From NCBI GenBank assembly GCA_028712885.1, contig JAQTPK010000014.1, positions 1-55,549 of the forward strand: 55,549 bases of DNA, in the 5' to 3' direction. Position 1 is the first letter of the stretch, and each line of letters begins with the position of its first letter. A model generated the notes under the pieces. It saw only the letters and a list, made by a program, of their open reading frames with translations. It searched no databases and was not told the DNA's origin. The position numbers and the translations under genes were made by a program. This DNA comes from Syntrophales bacterium (GTDB lineage Bacteria > Desulfobacterota > Syntrophia > Syntrophales > UBA4778). Shown here piece by piece: positions 39,784 to 48,153 of the stretch.

Positions 39784-42135
39784 TCAAAATTCCCTTATCT
39801 TTTTCCAGAAGACAACCCGGATCCGGTTATTGTCCGTATCGCTCACGTAAATCCGGCCGGCCCCGTTCGCCTGGGCCGGGGCGATGCCGGCCGGCCAGTT
39901 GAGGCGGGACGTTACCGCCGGCTGGTTGTCGTAATCGAAACCCGAATTACCCTGGCCCGCGATCGTCACGATCACGGAATCCGAGGCCCGCACCATTCTG
40001 ATCACGTGATTCATGGTGTCTGCGATATAGAGATTACCTGAGCCGTCGATGAATACGGAACGCGGGTAATTGAGATGCGCGCTTGCGGCGCTCCCGCCGT
40101 CGCCGGCATAGCCGGCAACGCCGCTTCCGGCAACGGTGCTGATTACGCCGCTCTGGCCGTCCACCCGACGGATTTTGTGATTGGAGGTGTCGGCGATATA
40201 AAGGTTTCCCGATCCGTCCAGCCAGATGCCTTCGGGAGTATTGAGCCGGGCGGAAGCAGCCGACCCGCCGTCCCCTGTCGAGCCCGGAAGACCGTTTCCC
40301 GCGACTGTTGTAATGATTCCGCCGGAGCTCACTCTCCTGATCCGGTGATTATCCGTATCGGCGATATAAATGCTCCCGCTTGCCGCGGCATGTACGGCCC
40401 TGGGGTCGTCCAGCTTGGCAAACACCGCCCAGCCCCCATCCCCCGAATCCCCCGAACTGCCAGTCCCTGCAACCGTGCTGATTATTCCTGAACCGGCATC
40501 CACTTTCCTGACCCTGTGATTTTCCGTGTCTGCAATGAATATATTTCCGTTCTGGTCCACGTGCACCCCCCGCGGGCTGTCCAGGTGGGCCCAAACTGCG
40601 TAGAAGCCGTCGCCCCAACTCCCCCGGATGCCGGATCCGGCAACCGTGCTCACCACGCCGGTCACGGTGTCGAGCTTGCGGATCCGGTGGTTTCCCCGGT
40701 CCGCGATATAAAGGTAATAGCGGGAATCCGCCGCGCTGTACTGAAGGGTGATCTGACCGGGCGCGTTCAGGCCTCTGCCCGTCGCCGGAATCGTGGAGAT
40801 GCTGCCGCCCGGTGCGAATTTCCGCAGAGAGTTGTTCATCGTGTCGGAGATGACCACTTCCCCGTTCGACTTCACGCATGCGCTCCTCGGCCCATCCAGC
40901 TCGGCGCCGGTCGCGGCCCCGCCGTCACCGGAGTACCCGGCAACGCCTGTACCCGCGACTGTCGCGATAACGCCGGAAGTATTTACTCTTCTCACCCGGT
41001 GATTATCGGTATCGGCGATCAGGATATTGCCCGAGGTGTCTACGAACACTCCATGGGGGTCGTTGATCCTTGTCGACGTCGCCTGCACGCCGTCTCCGAG
41101 ATAGCCGCTCTGCCCGTTCCCGGCTACGGTGCTGATGTTGAAAGGCGACGCGGCGCTTACTTTTCGTATGCGATGATTATCCGAATCGGCGATGAACAGC
41201 TCGCCCGCCGCGTTCACGTATATTCCTTCCGGATGGTTGAGGCGGGCGGTCGCGGCCGCTATGCCGTCGCCGTTGTATCCCGCCGCGCCCGTCCCGGCCA
41301 CCGTCTGAATCAGGAAAGGCGACGCGGCGTTCATTTTCCGGATCTTGTTGCTCTCCGTATCGGAGATGAAAACGTTTCCCGCGGAATCGACAAAAACGGC
41401 ATGGGGCCGGTTCAACCGGGCGGAAGCTGCCGGCCCGTTGTCGCCGGAATCGCCGGCCGTTCCGTCGCCGGCGATCGTGCTGATATAACCGAAGGGATCC
41501 ACCTTGCGGACGCGGTTGTTTCTGGTATCCGCGATATATATGCTCCCGGATGAATCGCCGGAGACGCCCTGGGGAGAGTCAAGCCGGGCCTGAACCGCCG
41601 GACCGCCGTCCCCGCTGAAGCCGCTGGCTCCCGTCCCCGCCACCCTCACGATCGCGCCGGAAGTCGTGTCTACCTTCCAGACCGAGTGATTGTCCGTATC
41701 GGCGAAATAAATGTTATCGGCTGCGTCCCGGTAGATCTGATCCGGCTTTCTCGCCATTACCGGAGTGTCTATATAATAGCGAAGCCCGGCCAGGAGCGGC
41801 CTCAGCTCATCCTTCCTTTTTACCGAAAGCAAAACCGAGTCGGTAAATCCGGAAACCGTGGAGCTCAGTATTTTCCTGCTATAGACCGACCCGTTGCAGG
41901 TGAAATCCTCTCCGTCCGCGCCTGTCCTCAACGCCGGATTTTGGGTAAGCCGCCAGATGGAATCCTCGATCACGGCCAACCGGTCCATCTGGAACTGCAT
42001 CGACGCAGCCTGATTGAATCCCATCCTGGCTTGCATCCCCGCCCCGCGGTTCAGGGCCGCCGCCGTTACGGCCAGCAGCGTCAGCATGAACAGGATCACT
42101 ATTAATATGAATCCATCTTTATTGTAACTTTGCAT
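39784..42135 (-). CDS. PilX/GspK-like minor pilin fused to twelve NHL repeats
   Basis: A 783-residue protein. The N-terminus (NKDGFILIVILFMLTLLAVT) is a class III-like prepilin leader and hydrophobic helix of the PilX/GspK kind, without the Glu at position 5. A short pilin-like region runs to about residue 115. The rest, about 650 residues, is twelve NHL repeats with the core (I)YIADTxNHRIRKV and Gly/Asp-rich loops (SGDGG), enough for two six-bladed beta-propellers. A tip-located pseudopilin carrying a large propeller would present it outside the cell as an adhesin or receptor, much as PilY1 does with its propeller, though PilY1 itself is absent here. The ATG at 42135 is preferred to the TTG at 42141. 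Last gene of the minus-strand pil run. Confidence 0.85.
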   Translation of the reverse strand: MQSYNKDGFILIVILFMLTLLAVTAAALNRGAGMQARMGFNQAASMQFQMDRLAVIEDSIWRLTQNPALRTGADGEDFTCNGSVYSRKILSSTVSGFTDSVLLSVKRKDELRPLLAGLRYYIDTPVMARKPDQIYRDAADNIYFADTDNHSVWKVDTTSGAIVRVAGTGASGFSGDGGPAVQARLDSPQGVSGDSSGSIYIADTRNNRVRKVDPFGYISTIAGDGTAGDSGDNGPAASARLNRPHAVFVDSAGNVFISDTESNKIRKMNAASPFLIQTVAGTGAAGYNGDGIAAATARLNHPEGIYVNAAGELFIADSDNHRIRKVSAASPFNISTVAGNGQSGYLGDGVQATSTRINDPHGVFVDTSGNILIADTDNHRVRRVNTSGVIATVAGTGVAGYSGDGGAATGAELDGPRSACVKSNGEVVISDTMNNSLRKFAPGGSISTIPATGRGLNAPGQITLQYSAADSRYYLYIADRGNHRIRKLDTVTGVVSTVAGSGIRGSWGDGFYAVWAHLDSPRGVHVDQNGNIFIADTENHRVRKVDAGSGIISTVAGTGSSGDSGDGGWAVFAKLDDPRAVHAAASGSIYIADTDNHRIRRVSSGGIITTVAGNGLPGSTGDGGSAASARLNTPEGIWLDGSGNLYIADTSNHKIRRVDGQSGVISTVAGSGVAGYAGDGGSAASAHLNYPRSVFIDGSGNLYIADTMNHVIRMVRASDSVIVTIAGQGNSGFDYDNQPAVTSRLNWPAGIAPAQANGAGRIYVSDTDNNRIRVVFWKKIREF

Positions 42136-42141
42136 GGTCAA

Positions 42142-42233
42142 ATTCAGTTCCGAGTTCAGAGTTCCGGGTTCGGAAATATGAACTCCGGCTTCTGACTTTT
42201 TCTTATCTTAAACTCTGAACCAGAACTCGGAAC
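42142..42233. repeat. Heptamer-period repeat, GTTCCGA type
   Basis: Units stepping by seven: GTTCCGA, GTTCAGA, GTTCCGG, GTTCGGA, starting near 42147. A complementary set (CTGAACC, AGAACTC, GGAACTT) lies near 42217-42237 and runs to the stop of the next gene. The two sides can pair as a hairpin in the mRNA between the pseudopilin genes. Confidence 0.65.
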
Positions 42234-42917
42234 TTATTTATTTATCCGCCTTGCCCTTGCCCTCGTTTTCAGAGCCACTTCCCCTCTTCCGTCACTCACC
42301 GTGAGCTCTATCTGGACCACGTCGCCTGAAATCCGGCTGCATTGGAAGAGGGTTACGTGCTCGCAGATTACACGCGGGGACAGATTATTACCCTGGGACG
42401 AACTGCTGTAATCGGGCAGGGTTTCTCTCAGCTTTTTGTTCCCCGCATCGCTTTCGTCGAGATCGAAGGTGACATAGTCGTATGCATCGCTTCCTCCTGC
42501 ATTGACCAGTCCATCCGCGTCAAAATCCGCATCGGGTATCCCGTCCCCCGCAGCATCATATTCATGGGTAGTATTATTGTATGTATCCAGCACACGCTCG
42601 CTGATGCGAAGCCGGGATTCGGCGGTCGCAGTATCCGGTTCCGCTATCAAATCCGTTTCCTCTACGAACATGACCATGCGCTCCATCGCGAAGCGCGCCG
42701 CTGAAACGAGGTCCTGCCTGCCGCGCGTCGATGAATAGGCCGTCACGGACGACCCCACGGCCTGGTACATGGCGAGCATGATTACTCCCAGCACCGCCAC
42801 GCTGATCAGCAGTTCGATAAGCGTAAATCCGAATATCGGGCATCCGGCTTCGGGCTTCCGGCCTCGGGATAAAAAAGCCTTGAAGAAGTAACGAATGCGA
42901 TCCCCTTTTCGACTCAT
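42234..42917 (-). CDS. PilW/GspJ-like pseudopilin
   Basis: A 227-residue prepilin. The leader ends PIFG and is followed by FTLIELLISVAVLGVIMLAM, a full type IV pilin helix with Glu at position 5. The body (about 50-225) is beta-rich with an Asp-rich segment (DADFDADGLVNAGG) that could bind calcium, as GspJ- and PilW-type minor pilins often do. The ATG at 42917 is chosen because upstream sequence consists of repeats. It sits between the PilV-like gene and the NHL-fusion gene, each junction carrying heptamer repeats. Confidence 0.85.
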   Translation of the reverse strand: MSRKGDRIRYFFKAFLSRGRKPEAGCPIFGFTLIELLISVAVLGVIMLAMYQAVGSSVTAYSSTRGRQDLVSAARFAMERMVMFVEETDLIAEPDTATAESRLRISERVLDTYNNTTHEYDAAGDGIPDADFDADGLVNAGGSDAYDYVTFDLDESDAGNKKLRETLPDYSSSSQGNNLSPRVICEHVTLFQCSRISGDVVQIELTVSDGRGEVALKTRARARRINK

Positions 42918-42993
42918 TGGATTTTCCCGCTTTTCCCGCCCGTCCCGCCTTTCCCTAATGCCCAATGGCCCGACGCTTGACGCCCAACGCCTT
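42918..42993 (-). repeat. Heptamer-period repeat between pseudopilin genes
   Basis: On the sense (minus) strand the units from 42991 downward are GGCGTTG, GGCGTCA, AGCGTCG, GGCCATT, GGGCATT, AGGGAAA, GGCGGGA, in a strict 7-base step, then two GCGGGAAAA units directly before the PilW-like start codon. The AGGGA and GGGAA parts may act as ribosome-binding sequence. Confidence 0.75.
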
Positions 42994-43449
42994 TCAGTGG
43001 TTTGCTTTAAAAGTCTTGAACTGTATTCCTTTCAGAGCAGCAGTGATCTCCAGAAGGCCGCCCCAGGCACCGCCCCGGCTTGTGATTACGACGGTCGGAG
43101 TATAAGTGCTGCCGCGATACGAAAAAGTCTCCTGCCCCGAGCCGAACAGCGTATCGAGATTGACGGGATTGGCGTTGCCGCCGCCGGCCAGGTCGCTCAG
43201 CGTCTTGAAATCCAGGGCCGCAACGCGGTTCAGCGTTCCCCGGCACCGGCCGGCGAAAACCGCCGCCTCCTCTTCCCCTCCGGAAGAAAGGATCCCGGGC
43301 GAATAGGCCTCGATCATGGCATAAACCGCCACCGAAAGGATCAGGAGGGCTACGACCACCTCGAAAAGGGAAAATCCCGGTCTTCGCCCAGAAAATATTT
43401 TCCGGCGTGTGCGCGAAAGAAATAATAATGCATGCGTTCTCGATAGCAT
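42994..43449 (-). CDS. PilV/GspI-like pseudopilin
   Basis: A 151-residue prepilin. A basic leader ends in RRPG and is followed by [20 protein letters not shown], with Glu at position 5. The globular part is short and beta-rich ([30 protein letters not shown]). Size and order (FimT/GspH, then this, then PilW/GspJ) match the minor pilin set that primes pilus assembly. Its ATG lies just downstream of the perfect heptamer tandem repeat. Confidence 0.85.
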   Translation of the reverse strand: MLSRTHALLFLSRTRRKIFSGRRPGFSLFEVVVALLILSVAVYAMIEAYSPGILSSGGEEEAAVFAGRCRGTLNRVAALDFKTLSDLAGGGNANPVNLDTLFGSGQETFSYRGSTYTPTVVITSRGGAWGGLLEITAALKGIQFKTFKANH

Positions 43450-43464
43450 ACCAGGGTGATCCTT

Positions 43465-43562
43465 CCCTTTGCCCTTTGCCCTTTGCCCTTTGCCCTTTGC
43501 CCTTTGCCCTTTGCCCTTTGCCCTTTGCCCTTTGCCCTTTGCCTTTTGCCTTTTGCCTTTTT
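43465..43562. repeat. Perfect heptanucleotide tandem repeat, 14 units
   Basis: Eleven exact copies of CCCTTTG (43465-43541) followed by two CCTTTTG units and one CCTTTTT (43542-43562). On the sense strand of the operon it reads as GGCAAAA then GGCAAAG units. It begins at the stop codon of the FimT/GspH-like gene and ends 16 bases before the PilV-like start codon. One more short stretch of the same units lies inside the 5' end of the FimT-like gene (about 44139-44155). The open frames inside it are artefacts of the repeat. Confidence 0.97.
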
Positions 43563-44187
43563 ACTTCACCCTGATTCTTCCCGCTATTCCATCCACGGAG
43601 ACCGTTTTCTGCCCCGCGCCGGAGCTCAGCACGAAACTGGCGCCCGCGGAAGAGGAATGGCCGTCGGGGTAAAAGATTACCTCCCCTCCCGAGGTAATCG
43701 CCACTCCCCTTAATGCTTCCATGGTATCCAGGTCCTTGAGGTACCAGTTTTTATCGAGCGGGTTCAGTACAACGCCGTTGGCATCGACCGGCGGATCACT
43801 GTCGTGATGAGGGGAAGAATCGTTCCGGTACCGGTTGTCGTATACGCGAAACAGGTTGCCGCTCGCGTCCGCAATGACGCCGAAGGGCCTCTGGTACCGG
43901 ATGGATAGATTGGCGGCGTACTGAAGTCCGGAAACCAGTTCCGAGGCCGCTTCATTCAGCCTTGTTTCCGCTGTAAACGATGAAAACGACGGAATGGCGA
44001 TCGCGGCAAGGATGCCGGCGATCAGAATGACCAGCAGCAGATCTATCAGGGTAAAACCGTCCGAGGCGTCAGGGCGGCTGCGCAATCGCAAACGGCAGAG
44101 TGCGGAAATGAGGATGCGCCGGTTTATGGGGCCTTCAGCCCTTTGCCTTTTGCCCCGAGTCTTTCTAATACGTCGCGTGCGCAACAC
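43561..44187 (-). CDS. FimT/GspH-like pseudopilin
   Basis: A prepilin of up to 208 residues. The helix [20 protein letters not shown] has Asp at position 5 where Glu is usual. The body contains [20 protein letters not shown] and a YFLKD-type beta region ending in ISGGEVIF-like strands, typical of FimT/GspH. The start is unclear: no ATG or GTG is in frame before the helix. The TTG at 44187 overlaps the end of the main pilin gene by 23 bases; nearer TTG codons are near 44095. Part of the 5' end consists of the GGCAAAG-type repeat, so the N-terminal 20 residues may not be genuine. Confidence 0.8.
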   Translation of the reverse strand: MLRTRRIRKTRGKRQRAEGPINRRILISALCRLRLRSRPDASDGFTLIDLLLVILIAGILAAIAIPSFSSFTAETRLNEAASELVSGLQYAANLSIRYQRPFGVIADASGNLFRVYDNRYRNDSSPHHDSDPPVDANGVVLNPLDKNWYLKDLDTMEALRGVAITSGGEVIFYPDGHSSSAGASFVLSSGAGQKTVSVDGIAGRIRVK

Positions 44188-44728
44188 CGCCGCTGCTCAG
44201 GTTGTCATCTGAGAAAAGAAGTCCCGTAATGGGGAAGTATTTGTATCCGCCCGCATCGGACCCTGTCCTTGCTACCGAGAGGCTGGCCTCATCGAAATCA
44301 ACCACGAGATCACTTTTATTGTTAAAGGGGTTCGTAGGAATGCCGTGCTTCAGATACGGACCGAAAACGGGCTCCGTAAGAGCGGTTCTACTTGCGTTTG
44401 TTTTCCCGGTGGCATCGGAGTAAAGAGTGAGCTGGTCGAGAGCAGCCGTCTTCGCCTCGGCATCGCTTGTTGCCGCCCCGCTTCCATCAGTTTTTACAGC
44501 ACCGGGATACTTGTTATTATGCTGCTGATAATAGAGCTCGATGGCGCTCCGCATTGCGCTCAGGTTGGTTTTCAATGTGCTGATCTTGGTGTCGTCCTGG
44601 CTTACCGAGAATTGCGGCACGACGACCATGGCGAGAATGCCAAGTATTATTATCACAATCAACATCTCCACCAGGGTAAAACCTGACGAATTCTTGACGC
44701 ATCCTGCATGTTTCTTGATCATATTCAT
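44165..44728 (-). CDS. Major pilin / GspG-like prepilin
   Basis: A 187-residue prepilin. The ATG at 44728 has GAGAGAGG upstream and gives a 16-residue leader ending NSSG, then FTLVEMLIVIIILGILAMVV with Glu at position 5. The body has the GspG/PilA-like segment MRSAIELYYQQHNNKYPGAV, and an Asp/Asn-rich C-terminal loop with TNPFNNKSDL. It is the first pilin after pilC and the likely main subunit. The 165-base spacer before it (44729-44892) may hold its own promoter, but no clear -35/-10 or -24/-12 was found. Confidence 0.9.
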   Translation of the reverse strand: MNMIKKHAGCVKNSSGFTLVEMLIVIIILGILAMVVVPQFSVSQDDTKISTLKTNLSAMRSAIELYYQQHNNKYPGAVKTDGSGAATSDAEAKTAALDQLTLYSDATGKTNASRTALTEPVFGPYLKHGIPTNPFNNKSDLVVDFDEASLSVARTGSDAGGYKYFPITGLLFSDDNLSSGGVAHATY

Positions 44729-44892
44729 TGAATGGCCTCTCTCAACGGTTGTTACAAATGCACTCAACCAATCGCGTAACAAAGTTAACCCCCTGCCGGA
44801 TATAGTTATTTATCGGCTGGCATGCAACAAAAGTTAAATGGGAATCGCCCTCCTGTGGTGATTATTCTCAAAAAACATGCCGTTTTCTTTTT

Positions 44893-46023
44893 TTAACGCA
44901 GCGCGCCGGCGATTTTGAACATGGGGAGGATGACCGAGGAGACGATGAGCCCGATAATCGCCCCCAGGATAACAAGAGCGACAGGCTCGATCAGAGAGCT
45001 CGCTGTTTTCAGCGACTGCTGGATCTCTCCGTCATAGAATTCGGCGAGCCGGATCATGACCATGGGAAGATTGCCGACTTCCTCGCCGGTCGCGATCATC
45101 TGCTTCACCGATTCCAGGACGTACGGGTTCGTCGAAAAGGGCTGGGAAAATTTCCCGCCCTGCTCCACGTGCTCGCGAATCTCGTCTATAAAGTGGACGA
45201 AATGCCTGTTGACGAAGGTGCCCCGGGTCGCCTCCAGCGCCTGGAGGAGCGGGACATGGCTCTCCAGCAGGTGCCCGAGCGTGCGGAGGAACTGGCAGGT
45301 ATAGATCTTGTTGCTTATCCCGGAAATGACGGGGGCGGAAACGAGAAAGCGGTCGCGAAACGCCCTCCCCCGCTCTCCCGAAAAAAAATACTGCACGCCG
45401 AGCGCAAAAGCGGCTGCACCCGCGGCGTAGATCCACCAGTAATTCCGCAAAGATGCGCTCAACTGCATCAGGAATCGAGTGGTAAAGGGGAGCACGCTTT
45501 CCTTGCCTTCGAACAGAACCGCAAATTTGGGCAGGATCCCAATCATGATAAAAAGGATGACGGCGACGGAAAGCACGCACAAAATGACCGGATATGTCAG
45601 CGTGGTCCGGACCTGCGTCACCAGCGCCCGGCGGCGCTCCATGATGCTCGCGATCCCGTCCAGAGATTTTTTCAGGAATCCGCCCGTTTCGCCGGCCCTG
45701 ACCATGGAGATGAAGATCGGATTGAATACCTGGGGGTGCTTCCGCATCGCATCGGATAGCTGGCGGCCCTCCTCGATGTCCTGGAGCATGGAGACAACGA
45801 CTTCCCGGAGGGCGGGCTTGCTCGTCTGGTGCGCGATCGCGCGGAGGGCCTGGTTGAGAGGCGTCCCGATTTCCACCATCAGGGAGAGCTGGGAAGTGAA
45901 GAATATGATATCGCTGTAGCGGACCCTGTCCCTGAGCAGGCGCAGTAAATTGATCCGCTCCCGCCCGGATTCCCGGGGGGCCGCCGAGGCATCAATTTTT
46001 TCTGTGCTGTACGAAATAGCCAC
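44893..46023 (-). CDS. pilC: Inner-membrane platform protein PilC/GspF
   Basis: A 376-residue polytopic protein with two GspF domains (about 38-160 and 240-362) and three membrane helices (TYPVILCVLSVAVILFIMIG; WWIYAAGAAAFALGVQYFF; VALVILGAIIGLIVSSVILP). SQLSLMVEIGTPLNQALRAI and RTLGHLLESHVPLLQALEAT are the paired domain starts. It anchors the PilB motor to the growing pilus base. It starts at a GTG. The gap to pilB (46024-46080) is filled by heptamer repeats. Confidence 0.93.
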   Translation of the reverse strand: MAISYSTEKIDASAAPRESGRERINLLRLLRDRVRYSDIIFFTSQLSLMVEIGTPLNQALRAIAHQTSKPALREVVVSMLQDIEEGRQLSDAMRKHPQVFNPIFISMVRAGETGGFLKKSLDGIASIMERRRALVTQVRTTLTYPVILCVLSVAVILFIMIGILPKFAVLFEGKESVLPFTTRFLMQLSASLRNYWWIYAAGAAAFALGVQYFFSGERGRAFRDRFLVSAPVISGISNKIYTCQFLRTLGHLLESHVPLLQALEATRGTFVNRHFVHFIDEIREHVEQGGKFSQPFSTNPYVLESVKQMIATGEEVGNLPMVMIRLAEFYDGEIQQSLKTASSLIEPVALVILGAIIGLIVSSVILPMFKIAGALR

Positions 46024-46080
46024 GAGCGGTTTCTGTTTTCCGATTTGAACCTAAATCCCAAAGCCCAACGCCTGAAGCCT
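46024..46080 (-). repeat. Heptamer-period repeat between pilB and pilC
   Basis: From 46079 downward on the sense strand: GGCTTCA, GGCGTTG, GGCTTTG, GGATTTA, GGTTCAA, in exact 7-base steps, starting at the pilB stop codon. The same GGCnTTR pattern occurs at 42.97 and 39.6-39.8 kb. Confidence 0.75.
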
Positions 46081-47814
46081 TTATAATTCCATTGAGATGA
46101 CGCGCCGTATCTCCTCAATCGTGGTCTTACCTTCCAGTACCTTCTGGTATCCCACGTCCCGCAGCGACTTATGGCCCCTCTCCTTCAGGTATTTCTGAAG
46201 ATCGTCGTTCGTCGGGTTCCTTATGATCAGCGCCTGGAGACCCTCATCCATCTCGAGAATCTCGTGCAGCCCCGTCCTCCCCTTGAAGCCCGAATCGTAG
46301 CACTCGGAGCAGCCGTTCCCGCTGAAAAGATGGAGCCTTTTCTCTTCTTCCACGCCGAGCTCCCGGAGGACGGCCCCGGAGGGATAGTATTTTTTCCGGC
46401 AGCTCGGGCAAATGATTCGGATCAGCCTCTGCGAGAGGGCGGTCAGGAGCGCGGACGAGATCAGGTACGGCTCGATTCCCATCTCGAGCAGTCGGGTGAT
46501 GGCGCTGGCGGCATCATTGGTGTGGAGCGTGGAGAGGACGAGATGGCCCGTCAAGGCCGCCTGAATGGCTATCTCGGCGGTATCCCGGTCCCGGATCTCG
46601 CCGACCATGATGATGTCGGGGTCCTGCCGCAGGGCGTGCTTCAGGAACTTTGCGAATGTCAGACCGATCGACTCTTTCACCTGGTTCTGGTTGATGTCCT
46701 TCAACTGGTATTCGACCGGGTCCTCGATCGTGATAACGTTCTTTTCGAGCGTGTTGAGCAGGGTGAGCGCCGCGTAAAGCGTGGTCGTCTTTCCGCTTCC
46801 CGTCGGGCCGCAGAGCAGGATCAGCCCGTGCGACTTTTTCAGACCGGCCTTGAACCGGCTGAGGGTGTCGGGGTCGAACCCGAGCTTATTGATGTCGAGG
46901 ATGGCCTTGCGCTGGTCGAGTATCCTCAGGACAACCTTCTCGCCGTGAATGCTCGGCATGGAGGAAAACCTGAGATCGACGATCCCGCCGTCCGCCTGGA
47001 CCTGGATGCGCCCGTCCTGGGGGATTCTCCTTTCGGCGATATCGAGATGGGCCATGACCTTGAGGCGGGAGACCACGGCGGGGTGCATCTCGATTTTGGG
47101 GGACATGAGCTCGTACAGGATCCCGTCGATCCTGATCCGCACCCGGAAATTTCCGGGCTGGGGCTCAAGGTGGATATCGCTGGCGCCGTCCCGTATCGCG
47201 CGGAGGATGATCATGTTGACGAGGTTGATGACGGGGCTGCCCTCGGCCATTTCGGCCAGCTCATTGATCCCCTTTTCGGGGTCCGCCTGGACCAGCTCGA
47301 TGGCGGTCTCCTCCGCGCTCGACATGACCTCGTCGATGCTTGCCTCTCCCCGGTAGCATTCGTGGATCGCCTCCACGATATCGTCCGTGCGGCAGAGCAC
47401 GGGCTGGACTTCCAGGTTCGCAGTCCGCGATATTTCGTCAAAAACAAAGATGGCGTGGGGGTCCGCCGTGGCCAGCGTGAGGATGTTGTTGACGCGGAAC
47501 ATCGGAACGACCTGGTAGGCGAGGGCCTTCTCCTTGGGAAGGACGTGGACTATCTTGGGGTCGACGAGCCCCTTGCGGAGCCAGATATGCGGTATGCCGA
47601 GCTGCTCCCCGAGCACATGGGTCAGCTCTTCTTCGGACAGGATTTCCTTCTCCACCAGGAGCTGGCCGAGGGGCTTGTTGCTCCCCTTCTGCTGGCGGAG
47701 CAGTTCGTTCATCTGCTCGGGCGAGATCCGGCCTTTGCGGACCAGAATTTCGCCGAGCCTTTTTCTGACTGGAAGATTGCGGCTTTTCATTTTTCGATCA
47801 GCAGGCGCCCTCAC
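46081..47814 (-). CDS. pilB: Pilus extension ATPase PilB/GspE
   Basis: A 577-residue motor. Two MshEN-type N-terminal domains (about 15-150; RLGEILVRKGRISPEQMNEL) are followed by the ATPase core. The core has Walker A GPTGSGKTTTLYAAL (about 335), an Asp box IEDPVEYQLK, Walker B DPDIIMVGEIRDRDTA and a His box STLHTNDA. A four-Cys zinc site (CPSC, then CSEC) precedes GRTGLHEILEM. MshEN domains of this kind often bind c-di-GMP in related proteins, so pilus extension may respond to that signal; this is an inference. It starts at a GTG sharing GTGA with the end of the STAS gene; ATG at 47790 is an alternative. No retraction ATPase (PilT) is in the window. Confidence 0.94.
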   Translation of the reverse strand: MRAPADRKMKSRNLPVRKRLGEILVRKGRISPEQMNELLRQQKGSNKPLGQLLVEKEILSEEELTHVLGEQLGIPHIWLRKGLVDPKIVHVLPKEKALAYQVVPMFRVNNILTLATADPHAIFVFDEISRTANLEVQPVLCRTDDIVEAIHECYRGEASIDEVMSSAEETAIELVQADPEKGINELAEMAEGSPVINLVNMIILRAIRDGASDIHLEPQPGNFRVRIRIDGILYELMSPKIEMHPAVVSRLKVMAHLDIAERRIPQDGRIQVQADGGIVDLRFSSMPSIHGEKVVLRILDQRKAILDINKLGFDPDTLSRFKAGLKKSHGLILLCGPTGSGKTTTLYAALTLLNTLEKNVITIEDPVEYQLKDINQNQVKESIGLTFAKFLKHALRQDPDIIMVGEIRDRDTAEIAIQAALTGHLVLSTLHTNDAASAITRLLEMGIEPYLISSALLTALSQRLIRIICPSCRKKYYPSGAVLRELGVEEEKRLHLFSGNGCSECYDSGFKGRTGLHEILEMDEGLQALIIRNPTNDDLQKYLKERGHKSLRDVGYQKVLEGKTTIEEIRRVISMEL

Positions 47815-48152
47815 GCCTCGCTTCTTACCGCTTCCTGCACATCGCGGTACACGTTAAACACATTGATCAGGCGGGTGGCCAGGAGAATGTCCCAGCAGAC
47901 TTTGTTGAGTCCGCATATCTTCAGTTTCTGGCCGCGGCTTTTCATTGCATCATGCATGCGCAGCAGCAGCTCGAGAGCTTTGCTGTCCATCAACGAAACC
48001 GATTTGCAGTCCAGGACGATTCCGGACTTCTGCTTGACCAGGGCGTCGAAAACATGCTCCAGGTCATCGCAGTTCTTGAAGGTCAGCATATCCCTGGGTA
48101 TCAGGATGTTGTTGGCGCCCGCCTTCATTATTCCTATTTTTGAGGACGACAT
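47811..48152 (-). CDS. STAS-domain anti-sigma-antagonist-like protein
   Basis: A 113-residue STAS-fold protein of the SpoIIAA type. The conserved strand-helix is IVLDCKSVSLMDSKALELLL; the Ser in MDSKAL occupies the usual phosphorylation position. It would be controlled by a serine kinase and phosphatase, and would bind a partner in a regulatory switch. No anti-sigma kinase or PP2C phosphatase is seen in the window. It overlaps pilB (four bases) and follows the HD-GYP gene by one base, which ties it to pilus control. Confidence 0.88.
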   Translation of the reverse strand: MSSSKIGIMKAGANNILIPRDMLTFKNCDDLEHVFDALVKQKSGIVLDCKSVSLMDSKALELLLRMHDAMKSRGQKLKICGLNKVCWDILLATRLINVFNVYRDVQEAVRSEA

Positions 48153-48153
48153 T

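Noticed and set aside
40516-41553. Plus-strand open frame of 345 codons opposite the NHL gene
   Set aside because: Its repeats mirror the NHL repeats of the real gene and it lacks a family or a start site.
43465-43562. CRISPR array
   Set aside because: The units are contiguous 7-mers without spacers and there are no cas genes nearby.
43456-43713. Frames reading as FALCPLP repeats
   Set aside because: They are direct translation of the CCCTTTG tandem repeat and not a protein gene.
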